Shown: positions 35,591 to 43,208 of the stretch, one piece after another | Numbering within the stretch: the stretch's first letter is position 1 | Layout of the letters: the number at the start of each line of letters is the position of its first letter | Source: Myxococcales bacterium | GTDB lineage: Bacteria > Myxococcota_A > Polyangia > Fen-1088 | Length of the DNA stretch: 64,000 bases | Direction of reading: 5' to 3' | NCBI GenBank assembly: GCA_022184915.1 | Contig: JAGTJU010000002.1 | Span: 496,001 to 560,000 of the forward strand | Program-made: the position numbers and the translations under genes | Notes under the pieces: generated by a model | The model's input: the letters and a program-made list of their open reading frames with translations, nothing else | Databases searched by the model: none | What the model was told of the DNA's origin: nothing

Positions 35591-36621
35591 GAGAGGTCCC
35601 CCTTGAAGCGCAAGTCGGCGTCGAGCTTTCCGGCATCCTGAAGCTCTTTGACCCGCTTGATGCGCAGAAATCGAGACGTAAAGAAGGTCTCTTCGGTGAT
35701 GCCATGCGCTCGGTAGGCCTCGAGGCACTCTTCGACGCCCTTGCGCACGGTCCACACGGGGTTGAATCCGGGGAGAACGCGGCGAATTTTGTCGCAGTTG
35801 ACGCGGTAGTTCCTCTTGTCGGGACTGGCGTCGGCGGCGTAGGTGACTTTGCTGTTCGGGACGACCTCTTGCACGATGTCGCCCACGTCACGGATGCGAT
35901 AGTTCTCCTCCGTGCGCCCGACGTTGAAGGCTTCGTTGTGGATCTTCTCGCGAGGCGCTTCGAGGACGGCCAGAAACGCCCGGCTGATGTCCTCGATGTG
36001 GACGAGCGGACGCCAGGGCGTTCCGTCACTCTTGAGGAACACTTTGCCGGTCGTATACGCATAGGCGGTGAGGTTGTTGACGACCAGATCCCCCCGAAGC
36101 TTCGCCGAGATGCCGTAAGCCGTGGCGTTGCGAAGGAAGGTGGGGGAGAAGCGCTCGTCCGCCAGCTTGGCCACGTCCACTTCGACCTTGACCTTCGACT
36201 CGCCGTAGGGGGTTACGGGGTTGAAGGCCGCCTGCTCGTCCAGCATGTGGTCGCCCGCGGCCCCGTAGTTGCTACACGAGGACGAAAAGATGTACCGAGG
36301 TACACCGGCCTCCTTGGACAGGGCGGCGAGGCGAACCGACGCGCGGTGGTTGATGTCGTAGGTGCACGCGGGATTCAGGTCTCCGAGGGGATCGTTCGAG
36401 ATTCCGGCAAGATGCATCACACAGTCGAAGCCCACCAGCTTTTCGAGGGGCACGTCCCTGACGTCCATTTTCAAGGCCGGTACGTCCGGGGGAGGCGTGT
36501 CCAAGAGGCAGTCCTCGAAAAGGTAGTTGTCGAGGCCCACGACCTCATGCCCCGCCTTCTCCAGCATTGGCACGAGCGTGGTGCCGATGTACCCACGGTG
36601 TCCGGTAACCAGTACTTTCAC
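35587..36621 (-). CDS. SDR-family NAD-dependent sugar epimerase/dehydratase
   Basis: This extended short-chain dehydrogenase of 344 residues has the NAD-binding VLVTGHRGYIG at the N-terminus, MHLAGISNDP, the catalytic Ser region IFSSSCSNYG and the catalytic Tyr-x-x-x-Lys in TPYGESKVKVE. It most likely dehydrates, epimerises or reduces a CDP-activated sugar made by the cytidylyltransferase upstream. The GTG at 36621 (VKVLVTG) is chosen because it follows GATGGAGATGAAGAC and starts at the Rossmann fold; an ATG at 36657 would run into the preceding gene's end. It is overlapped by the methyltransferase downstream. Confidence 0.93.
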   Translation of the reverse strand: MKVLVTGHRGYIGTTLVPMLEKAGHEVVGLDNYLFEDCLLDTPPPDVPALKMDVRDVPLEKLVGFDCVMHLAGISNDPLGDLNPACTYDINHRASVRLAALSKEAGVPRYIFSSSCSNYGAAGDHMLDEQAAFNPVTPYGESKVKVEVDVAKLADERFSPTFLRNATAYGISAKLRGDLVVNNLTAYAYTTGKVFLKSDGTPWRPLVHIEDISRAFLAVLEAPREKIHNEAFNVGRTEENYRIRDVGDIVQEVVPNSKVTYAADASPDKRNYRVNCDKIRRVLPGFNPVWTVRKGVEECLEAYRAHGITEETFFTSRFLRIKRVKELQDAGKLDADLRFKGDLS

Positions 36622-36660
36622 GTCTTCATCTCCATCTCGTGCGAGGGTGCGTGGCAAGCC

Positions 36661-37434
36661 TCACTCTTGCCAGGTCTTCCAGGGCGCGCGGCCTTCGTTC
36701 CACAGCGTCTCGAGCAGATGCTTTTCTCTCAGAGTGTCCATGCACTGCCAGAAGCCGTCGTGCTGGTACGCCATGAGCTGTCCGTCGGCGGCCAGCCGCT
36801 CCATCGGCTGACGCTCGAACATCACGTCGTCGCCAGAGATGTACTCCATGACGCCCGGTTCGAGCACGAAGAACGCTCCGTTGATCCAGCCTTCACCGAG
36901 CTGGGGCTTTTCCGTGAACTCGACCACCCGACCTCCTTCCATGACCATGTGCCCGTACCGCGCGGGCGGTCTCACCACCGTGACGGTGGCGAGTTTACCG
37001 TGTTTGCGGTGATAGGCGAGCAGGGCCTCCAAGTTTACATCCGAAACCCCATCTCCCCACGTCAGCATGAAGGTCTCGTTGCCGATGAGGGAGGCCAGCC
37101 GCTTGATGCGTCCCCCTGTGAGCGTCGGCAAGCCCGTGTCGATGAGATGAACCTTCCAGTCGTGCTGGCAGCGCCCGTGCGTCGTCACCTCGCCCGAGCT
37201 CAGGTTCACGGTGAGGTTCGTGCTGAGCGTGGCGTACTCTGTCATGAAGCGCTTGATGTACTCGCCCTTGTATCCGAGGGCCACGAGGAACTCCTTGTGA
37301 CCGTAGCGGGCGTAGTGGTTCATGATGTGCATCAAGATCGGAATGCCCCCAATCTCGACCATCGGTTTGGGCTTCACCACCGTTTCCTCAGAAAGGCGGC
37401 TTCCGAGTCCTCCCGCTAAGATGGCAACCTTCAT
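36661..37434 (-). CDS. rfbF: Glucose-1-phosphate cytidylyltransferase
   Basis: This 257-residue nucleotidyltransferase makes CDP-glucose from CTP and glucose-1-phosphate, the entry step to CDP-deoxysugars and branched sugars. Motifs are MKVAILAGGLGSRLSEET, KPKPMVEIGGIPILMHIM, FMLTWGDGVSDVN with the metal-binding Asp, and GWINGAFFVLEPGVM. Length and motif order match RfbF closely. It is the first gene of the leftward five-gene operon. The usual partner, CDP-glucose 4,6-dehydratase, is not recognisable as a separate gene in the window. Confidence 0.96.
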   Translation of the reverse strand: MKVAILAGGLGSRLSEETVVKPKPMVEIGGIPILMHIMNHYARYGHKEFLVALGYKGEYIKRFMTEYATLSTNLTVNLSSGEVTTHGRCQHDWKVHLIDTGLPTLTGGRIKRLASLIGNETFMLTWGDGVSDVNLEALLAYHRKHGKLATVTVVRPPARYGHMVMEGGRVVEFTEKPQLGEGWINGAFFVLEPGVMEYISGDDVMFERQPMERLAADGQLMAYQHDGFWQCMDTLREKHLLETLWNEGRAPWKTWQE

Positions 37435-37479
37435 CGCTCCCCCCTATCTAACCCTGCAGTTTCCGACGATAAGAACAGG

Positions 37480-37489
37480 TAACTAGTTA
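37480..37489. promoter_or_regulatory. 10-bp palindrome in the rfbF / PIG-L divergent region
   Basis: TAACTAGTTA is a perfect palindrome in the 58-bp AT-rich gap between two divergent genes, four bases before the ATG at 37493. It could be an operator or overlap a ribosome-binding region. A palindrome of this length can occur by chance. Confidence 0.22.
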
Positions 37490-37492
37490 ACA

Positions 37493-38437
37493 ATGTCTTT
37501 GCGCGTCGTCAAGCCAACGCTTCGCAAGCACGCCGAGCGTCTCGCGGTGAAAATCGCGCGAAATCTGCCGGGGCGCCCCGCGCTGCGGAGCCTTCTGCTC
37601 GCACGCTGGCAGCGGCGCCTGGTTCCCTTCGATCTTCACGAGTTGGCGCAGACCACGTTGGTGGTTGCGCCTCACCCCGACGACGAGACTCTGGGGTGTG
37701 GTGGCACGATTGCCCTCAAACGCCGACACGGAGCTCGGGTGGTCGTGGTGGTCCTGACGGACGGCGCCCGCTCTCACACCCGCACCACACCCGCGGCCGA
37801 AATGAAACGACGCCGAGGCCACGAATGTGAGGATGCCACCTCGACGCTGGGGGTGCCCGCCCGGGATGTGATCCAGCTCGATTTTCCCGACGGTGCGCTC
37901 TGGTCTCACCGCGCCGAAGCGTCTCGGCGCTTGGGCGCCGTGATTGCGGATCTCGCGCCGACCCAGATCTTCCTACCCCACGCCGACGAGCCGCCCGTCG
38001 ATCACAGGGCGGCTCATGACGTGGGCCTTGCCGCCTTGACCTCTGCGCAGTTGGCGAGGTCCCCGGCCGTGTTTGCCTACCCCGTTTGGCTTTGGTGGCA
38101 ATGGCCGTGGGTCTCCCTTAGCGCCGACGAAGCCACGGGACACGAGATCTTGCTGGCTTCGTGGCGCTCCCGGTTGGGCACCACGTGGCTGCGCACCTTC
38201 GACCGAGCGGTCCTCACGGACGAGGTCCTCGAGGTCAAGCGGGCTGCCCTCGGCGCCTACGTGTCTCAAATGACCCAGCCCGCGGGCGCACACGATTGGC
38301 CCACGCTGGGTGCCGTGTCCGACGGCACGTTCTTGCAGTGCTTTTTCGAGCGCTGCGAGCCTTTCGCCACGTTGTCCCCGGGCGCCTCGGGAAAGCCATG
38401 GGGTGCCCTGGCCGCGTCGGCCTCGATCGTCCTGTAG
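37493..38437 (+). CDS. PIG-L/LmbE family deacetylase
   Basis: This 314-residue zinc-dependent N-deacetylase has the family signature VVAPHPDDETLGCGGTIAL (His-Pro-Asp-Asp metal site) near residue 60, VVVVVLTDGARSH, and the second metal His in HADEPPVDHRAAHDVGL. Related enzymes remove N-acetyl from GlcNAc-containing lipids or small thiol precursors; here an EPS sugar intermediate is the likely substrate. No signal peptide is present. It is divergent from rfbF and heads a rightward run with the barrel protein 12 bp downstream, which suggests cotranscription. Confidence 0.93.
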   Translation: MSLRVVKPTLRKHAERLAVKIARNLPGRPALRSLLLARWQRRLVPFDLHELAQTTLVVAPHPDDETLGCGGTIALKRRHGARVVVVVLTDGARSHTRTTPAAEMKRRRGHECEDATSTLGVPARDVIQLDFPDGALWSHRAEASRRLGAVIADLAPTQIFLPHADEPPVDHRAAHDVGLAALTSAQLARSPAVFAYPVWLWWQWPWVSLSADEATGHEILLASWRSRLGTTWLRTFDRAVLTDEVLEVKRAALGAYVSQMTQPAGAHDWPTLGAVSDGTFLQCFFERCEPFATLSPGASGKPWGALAASASIVL

Positions 38438-38449
38438 ACTTCGGCGCTC

Positions 38450-39703
38450 ATGACCATCGTCGGCAAGACACGCCTGACGGCAACCGTTGGGATTTGGGGA
38501 CTGTGGGTGGCCACCGGCGAGGCGAACGCCGTCACCCTTGGCGCCGAAGCCGCGGCCACCGTGGGTGCCACGGACAACGCCAACGCTTCGCTTTCGGGAG
38601 AAGCCAAGGCCGATGCGTTCATCTCGGGCCGCGTGGGGGGGCGGGCGTTGTGGGTCTTGCCAAGCGGCTCCCACGCACTCACCGCCTCGGCAGACGTCAG
38701 CACGTTTTTGCGGGGCACGCGCGGCACCTTCACGCAAGAGCAGGTGGGGTGGACCACGAAGATCGAGCCCACCGGCCGAAGCACGTTGGCTCTCTCGGCG
38801 GGGTTGCTTCACGGCCGTTTGGGGTTTCTCGACGCCGCCCCGTCGGTCAACGCCGCGCAGCCCGATTCGCAGGCGCGCCCCGCGGGCGCGATCAGCTACG
38901 GGGCCCTGCTGCTGCGCGAGGAATTTGCGTGGGCGCCCACGCCGAAGTGGCGGAGTTCTCAGGCGTTGTCCGCGGCCGGCTTCACCCCGCTCGAGGAGAA
39001 CGCGGGCCGTCCGCACAGCTGGGCCGTCGACAACGAACTCGGGTTGTTTCGGGTTTTTGGCCTCAACCAGTTCGGCGCCAACGCGCGCGCGGGCTACGCA
39101 CGGAACTCCGGGGTCGAGCGCAACGGCGTTCAGCTAACGCCCGAACGGGGGCTCACCTACGGCGACGCGAACGGCGTGTGGAAGCGTTCGTGGACGGAGC
39201 AGTGGAGCTCGGATGTGGGGGCCGGGCTCTTTTTGGCCAAGGCCGACGGACAAGACGTGATCGGGGGACCGGGAGGGCGTGTGCAAGGGCAGTACCGTGA
39301 TCCCGATCTCATCACCGTGACGGCCAGCGCAGAGCGCAGGGTGCAGGCGAACGTTTATCTGGGTGACGCCCTCGTAACGGAAGGCGTGAATCTGCAGCTA
39401 CAAAGAAGTATCGGAAAGTTCCAAGAGTGGTCGTTGACGCTCTTCGGCGGCTACCAACGCTCGCGCGCCGTTTCGGAGGACAGCTTGTACGGCAACCTTG
39501 CCGTGCTTTATGCCCGTGCGGGCCTTGCCTACGATAACCAAGGCTCGTTCCGCTGGTCGATCGATTACCTGCTCTCCGACCAGAGCATCGATCGCAACAC
39601 GCCGGAGGCGATGGCCGCGGTGAGCTTCTCGCGTAACATCCTCTCGGCCACGCTCGTGTATCGATGGCCTGCGCCCCGTTCCGTTCGCGGGGTGCCCCCT
39701 TGA
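38450..39703 (+). CDS. Putative outer-membrane beta-barrel protein
   Basis: The protein has 417 residues with a signal peptide (LTATVGIWGLWVATGEANA) followed by alternating amphipathic strands with aromatic girdle residues throughout (FLRGTRGTFTQEQVGWTTKI, EWSLTLFGGYQRSRA, GSFRWSIDYLLSDQS, NILSATLVYRW). The final strand ends near the C-terminus, as expected for a barrel of about 16 strands. No specific family is recognised. Its place behind a deacetylase at the end of the EPS locus, and the short Wza-like protein at 16588, make an EPS secretion channel possible but unproven. Confidence 0.8.
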   Translation: MTIVGKTRLTATVGIWGLWVATGEANAVTLGAEAAATVGATDNANASLSGEAKADAFISGRVGGRALWVLPSGSHALTASADVSTFLRGTRGTFTQEQVGWTTKIEPTGRSTLALSAGLLHGRLGFLDAAPSVNAAQPDSQARPAGAISYGALLLREEFAWAPTPKWRSSQALSAAGFTPLEENAGRPHSWAVDNELGLFRVFGLNQFGANARAGYARNSGVERNGVQLTPERGLTYGDANGVWKRSWTEQWSSDVGAGLFLAKADGQDVIGGPGGRVQGQYRDPDLITVTASAERRVQANVYLGDALVTEGVNLQLQRSIGKFQEWSLTLFGGYQRSRAVSEDSLYGNLAVLYARAGLAYDNQGSFRWSIDYLLSDQSIDRNTPEAMAAVSFSRNILSATLVYRWPAPRSVRGVPP

Positions 39704-39735
39704 AGTGACTGAGGCCTCGTCCTACGCTTCCCCTC

Positions 39736-41142
39736 ATGTGGATGGGTATGTTGGTGAGTGGGAAGGGGAGATCTCGGGCGGCGTGGGCCATGGCCTTGTC
39801 GTTGGGGATGACGGTGTGGACAGCGTGCGGTGGCGGCGACGAAGACCCTGCGCCCCGGGATGGCTCGGCGGTCAACCCCGACGGGAGCCCCGGCGATGCT
39901 AGCAACCTGCCCGGGACGGGAGGCTTGGCGGGCGGTGCAGACGGCGCGCCTGATGGTCTCGGTCTGCCTGACACGGGTGGGGTCGCACTTGATGGAGGGG
40001 GCGTTGGGGGCGGAGGGGGCAACGTCGTCAACACCTGCCAGGGCACGGGGCTGGCGATCAGCAATCAACCGGGCGCTTCGCGGGCTCCCGCCCTTTCTTG
40101 GGACGGCACACAGTACGCGGTGGTTTGGGGTGATGCCCGCGCCGATGCGCCGGGTGTTTATTTGGCCCGGTTGACGGCGGCCGGAGTCCCCGTGGGTGGC
40201 AGCGTCCCCCTTCTGGTGGGCGCGGGCAGCGTGCTGACCAAAAATGCGGAGATCGCCGCCTTGCCAGCAGGGGGCTTCGTCATCGTGTGGGAGGATTGTG
40301 AGGCGCCGACCAACGATCCCAACATGCCGTGCGCGGCTTGGAGCGTGAAGAGCCGCACGCTCGACGCCAGCTATGCCCCACAAGGGGCCGTGGCGAACAC
40401 CTTGAGCGCAGGTAAAGCGGTGGAGCGACGGCCGTACGTGCACACGGCGCTCGGTCGCACGTTCGTGACGTACCGGGACGCCCAGCCGATGGGCGGACTC
40501 ACGCTCGAGGTGGTGCACGTGGCGGTGCTCGATGCCGCGGGTGCCGAAGCCACCACACCCGCACCGGTGGTGCTCAGCAATCCCGGAAGAAACACGGCCT
40601 TCCCGTATCTGAGCGGGAACGACAGCGCCCTGGCCCTTGCGTACGTGGTGGGCGGCGCCTCGGCCGACGTGAAAGTGGCGCTTTACGATGCCAACCTGAC
40701 GAACACAGCCGATGTCTTCGTCCGGCAGGGTATGCCCGGCGACGCCACGAACGTGCAGGCGGCCTGGGCCGGTGACGCCTGGGTTTTGGCCTGGGAAGAC
40801 CGGCGCAGCGGAACCGAGGTGGTGTGGGCCGCCCAGGTCTCGGGTGATGGCGCCACCGTGAGCCCCGCAGTGGCGTTGTCAAATGGCAACAGCAACTGGC
40901 CGTCTGTTGCATCGGACGGTATGAATGCCGTGGTCTTGTTTTACAACTTTCCAGACGGGGCGCAGGTGGTCAGGCAGTCACTCGACGCCAACGGTGCCCT
41001 GGCGGGCCCTGCGCAAGGCATCACCGTGGCGGGCAGCCAGGACGCGCGCTTTCCAGACGTGATCTTCAACGGCACCACGCAAACCTATGCGGTGGTGTAC
41101 GAAGACCGAAGGTGCGGCGAGGTTGTCTTCCAGCCCCTCTGA
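39736..41142 (+). CDS. Lipoprotein with Gly-rich stalk and beta-propeller-like repeats
   Basis: This 468-residue exported protein has a signal region ending in a Cys (LGMTVWTACGGG; the lipobox has an unusual Trp at -3) and an Asp/Gly/Pro-rich stalk of about 65 residues. Beta-repeat blocks of about 50 residues follow, carrying variations of LSWDGTQYAVVWGDAR, GGFVIVWEDCE, DAWVLAWEDRRSGTEVVW and TQTYAVVYEDRRCG. The repeats fit a propeller of about six blades. Surface attachment and ligand binding are inferred. The ATG is at 39736; an alternative ATG at 39748 is close by. It is in line with the barrel gene, 32 bp upstream. Confidence 0.82.
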   Translation: MWMGMLVSGKGRSRAAWAMALSLGMTVWTACGGGDEDPAPRDGSAVNPDGSPGDASNLPGTGGLAGGADGAPDGLGLPDTGGVALDGGGVGGGGGNVVNTCQGTGLAISNQPGASRAPALSWDGTQYAVVWGDARADAPGVYLARLTAAGVPVGGSVPLLVGAGSVLTKNAEIAALPAGGFVIVWEDCEAPTNDPNMPCAAWSVKSRTLDASYAPQGAVANTLSAGKAVERRPYVHTALGRTFVTYRDAQPMGGLTLEVVHVAVLDAAGAEATTPAPVVLSNPGRNTAFPYLSGNDSALALAYVVGGASADVKVALYDANLTNTADVFVRQGMPGDATNVQAAWAGDAWVLAWEDRRSGTEVVWAAQVSGDGATVSPAVALSNGNSNWPSVASDGMNAVVLFYNFPDGAQVVRQSLDANGALAGPAQGITVAGSQDARFPDVIFNGTTQTYAVVYEDRRCGEVVFQPL

Positions 41143-41152
41143 AACGCAGGCC

Positions 41153-42184
41153 GTGCCGGTGCGTCTCGCGAGGCCGCGGGGGCGCGTGTGGTGGATTCGT
41201 CTGCTGCTCGCGCTCACGGTGCTGAACGTTGTCGCGCTGTCTTTCGTGGGGCTTTTCGTGTCGCGGTTTTCAGACGCGCACTGGCTGGGTACCGTGCTTT
41301 CCTTCGCACCGAAGTGGCCCTGGCTGTTGCCCACGGTGGGGTTGTTGGTCGTCTGGTCGTTGTCGGCTTGGTTTGCCCCCCGACGCTTGCTCTTCGTGGG
41401 GGGATCGGGGCTCTTGCTCTCGGGCGCTTTGTGGCTGTTCGCGGTGGCTGGCTTCGTGGTGCCTTTTGGGGGCGGAGGCCGCGGACCCCGGGTCCGCATT
41501 CTCACGTACAACCTCGGCGCGAAGCCTCCTATCCCCTCGGCGTCTATCGTGCGGATGCTGGACCAAGAGCGCGTGTTCGCGGCCACTTTCCAGGAGTGCA
41601 CGCTTCCTTTCGAGGACCCTGCCTGGCAGGGGTGGTTCACGCAAAAGGCCTTCAGCCAGTGTTTCGTGGCGCGCAAGGCGCCTTTTGCGGTCAACGTGCG
41701 CGATCCGAAGAACTTCTGGGACGTGGGGGGCAGCGGCCTGATGAGCCGCTTCGACTTGGATACGCCCGCGGGACCTCTTGGCCTGGTCAACGTTCACCTC
41801 GAAACGCCGCGGGACGGGTTCGAGGCCCTGTACACCAAGCGTCGGGCGGGCATCCCCGACCTCGAGGCGGTCAACCGTGCACGCCGGACCGAGGCGCTCA
41901 CGGTGCGAGACTGGATAGGCCCGCAAACGGACCGGGTGGTGATTGCGGGAGATTTCAACGCCACGGCACGCAGTGACATCTTGCGGGAGGCCTTCGCTGG
42001 CTTTACCAATGCATTTTCCGCGGTGGGGTTCGGCTTTGGCAGCAGCAAGCACACACGCTGGCATGCCGTGCGTATCGATCACGTTCTTGTGGGGCCCGCG
42101 CTTGCCCCCGTGGATGTCGAAGTGCTCGCCTCCCTCGGGGGAGACCATCGGCCTTTGCTGGTCGAGCTGTCTGCCGCGAAGTAG
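41153..42184 (+). CDS. Membrane-anchored endonuclease/exonuclease/phosphatase family protein
   Basis: The product has about 344 residues. Three N-terminal transmembrane helices (IRLLLALTVLNVVALSFVGL, WLLPTVGLLVVWSLSAWF, LLLSGALWLFAVAGFVV) precede an EEP catalytic domain with ILTYNLGAK, ATFQECTLPF carrying the metal Glu, VNVHLETPRDG, VVIAGDFNATARSDI and the final GGDHRPLLVEL. The fold hydrolyses phosphodiester bonds in nucleic acids, lipids or inositol phosphates; the membrane anchor points to an extracytoplasmic target. The start is GTG at 41153 or 41159, about 10-16 bp after the previous stop. Confidence 0.88.
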   Translation: MPVRLARPRGRVWWIRLLLALTVLNVVALSFVGLFVSRFSDAHWLGTVLSFAPKWPWLLPTVGLLVVWSLSAWFAPRRLLFVGGSGLLLSGALWLFAVAGFVVPFGGGGRGPRVRILTYNLGAKPPIPSASIVRMLDQERVFAATFQECTLPFEDPAWQGWFTQKAFSQCFVARKAPFAVNVRDPKNFWDVGGSGLMSRFDLDTPAGPLGLVNVHLETPRDGFEALYTKRRAGIPDLEAVNRARRTEALTVRDWIGPQTDRVVIAGDFNATARSDILREAFAGFTNAFSAVGFGFGSSKHTRWHAVRIDHVLVGPALAPVDVEVLASLGGDHRPLLVELSAAK

Positions 42185-42204
42185 GGCTCTCGGCCGTTTG
42201 CAAC

Positions 42205-43017
42205 TTACGAAGGCCTCGCCACGAAGTGCCGCACGAACCAACCGCTGTGCGGATAGCTATCTTCGAGCGGGTACGTGGTGTAGCCGACCGCGAAGAACGC
42301 TGCCTCCAGCGCGCGTACTTTGGCCTTGGCGTCTTCATCCGTGGCCGCATCGACCTCGACGAGCCAGGTGCAGCGCTTCGCCTCGCGCAGGCGCGCCGCT
42401 CCTGCCAGAACCGCGGCCTCGGCGCCCTCCACGTCGAGTTTGACGAAATCCGGGGCCTGCCAGCCGTACTCGTACACGAGCGCGTCGAGCGTCGTGGTGG
42501 TCACCGTGAGCGCGTCTGTGGCGTCGGGAGGCCGCCCGAAGCGGGTGAGCATCGCGCCCCCGGCATGTTCCGCCAGGGCGAGCACAGCCTGCCCCGGCGT
42601 GTCCGAGAGCGCGGCCTCCACCACCTTGACGTTCCCAAAACCGTTCGCCCGGGCGCTGTCACGCAGGCGTTGGGCGTTGGCCGGCACGGGCTCGAATGCA
42701 AACACGGCGCCTCCCGCACCCACGAGGCGCGCGGCCAACAGGCTGAGAAAGCCCATGTTGGCGCCGATGTCGTAAACCACCTGGTCGTGCCGCAAGAGCT
42801 CCGTGAACGCGTCCTGCACAGCTCTTTCGTTGTGACCTGCGCTGTAGCCGGGGTCGCTTGGACCCGGCTTGATGAAGAGACCCTGCGCGGGCCCGGCCCC
42901 GATGCGCACCAGACGGTCTGCCGAAGCCGCCCACCGGGCGAGCCCCGGCACCTGGGCCGCGTGAGCCCGCACCCGCGCGCGCCCGGCGCGCACCCCCTTC
43001 GCCAACAACGTAAGCAT
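42205..43017 (-). CDS. FkbM family methyltransferase
   Basis: This 270-residue SAM-dependent O-methyltransferase has motif I VVYDIGANMGFLSLLAARL, FAFEPVPANAQRL, and the conserved C-terminal block APDFVKLDVEGAEAAVLAG. FkbM proteins methylate sugar or polyketide hydroxyl groups, so at the edge of an EPS locus an O-methylation of the polymer is plausible. It converges with the EEP gene with a 20-bp gap and is divergent from the MYXO-CTERM gene. The ATG at 43017 follows a short hydrophobic/basic N-terminal helix (MLTLLAKGVRAGRARVRAHA). Confidence 0.93.
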   Translation of the reverse strand: MLTLLAKGVRAGRARVRAHAAQVPGLARWAASADRLVRIGAGPAQGLFIKPGPSDPGYSAGHNERAVQDAFTELLRHDQVVYDIGANMGFLSLLAARLVGAGGAVFAFEPVPANAQRLRDSARANGFGNVKVVEAALSDTPGQAVLALAEHAGGAMLTRFGRPPDATDALTVTTTTLDALVYEYGWQAPDFVKLDVEGAEAAVLAGAARLREAKRCTWLVEVDAATDEDAKAKVRALEAAFFAVGYTTYPLEDSYPHSGWFVRHFVARPS

Positions 43018-43208
43018 GCGGAATGACCGTACCGCGTCCTCTCCCGGCGCTCAACGCACCTTGCGGCCCCGGCGCCCCTGACAAATGTCAGGTGTTGCGG
43101 CTGCCGAGGCGTGCTTCCGAACGGCCCGTTGCCGGGTTTCAATTGCCCCTCAGATCCCCAAACCCATACTAACAAGTCATCTTTCACCTATTCAGAGGGA
43201 ATTGCCGC

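Noticed and set aside
35704-37419. Long plus-strand open frame (571 codons) opposite the SDR and rfbF genes
   Set aside because: It is the mirror of two well-conserved minus-strand genes with motif support; high GC leaves long antisense frames open and the translation has no recognisable domain.
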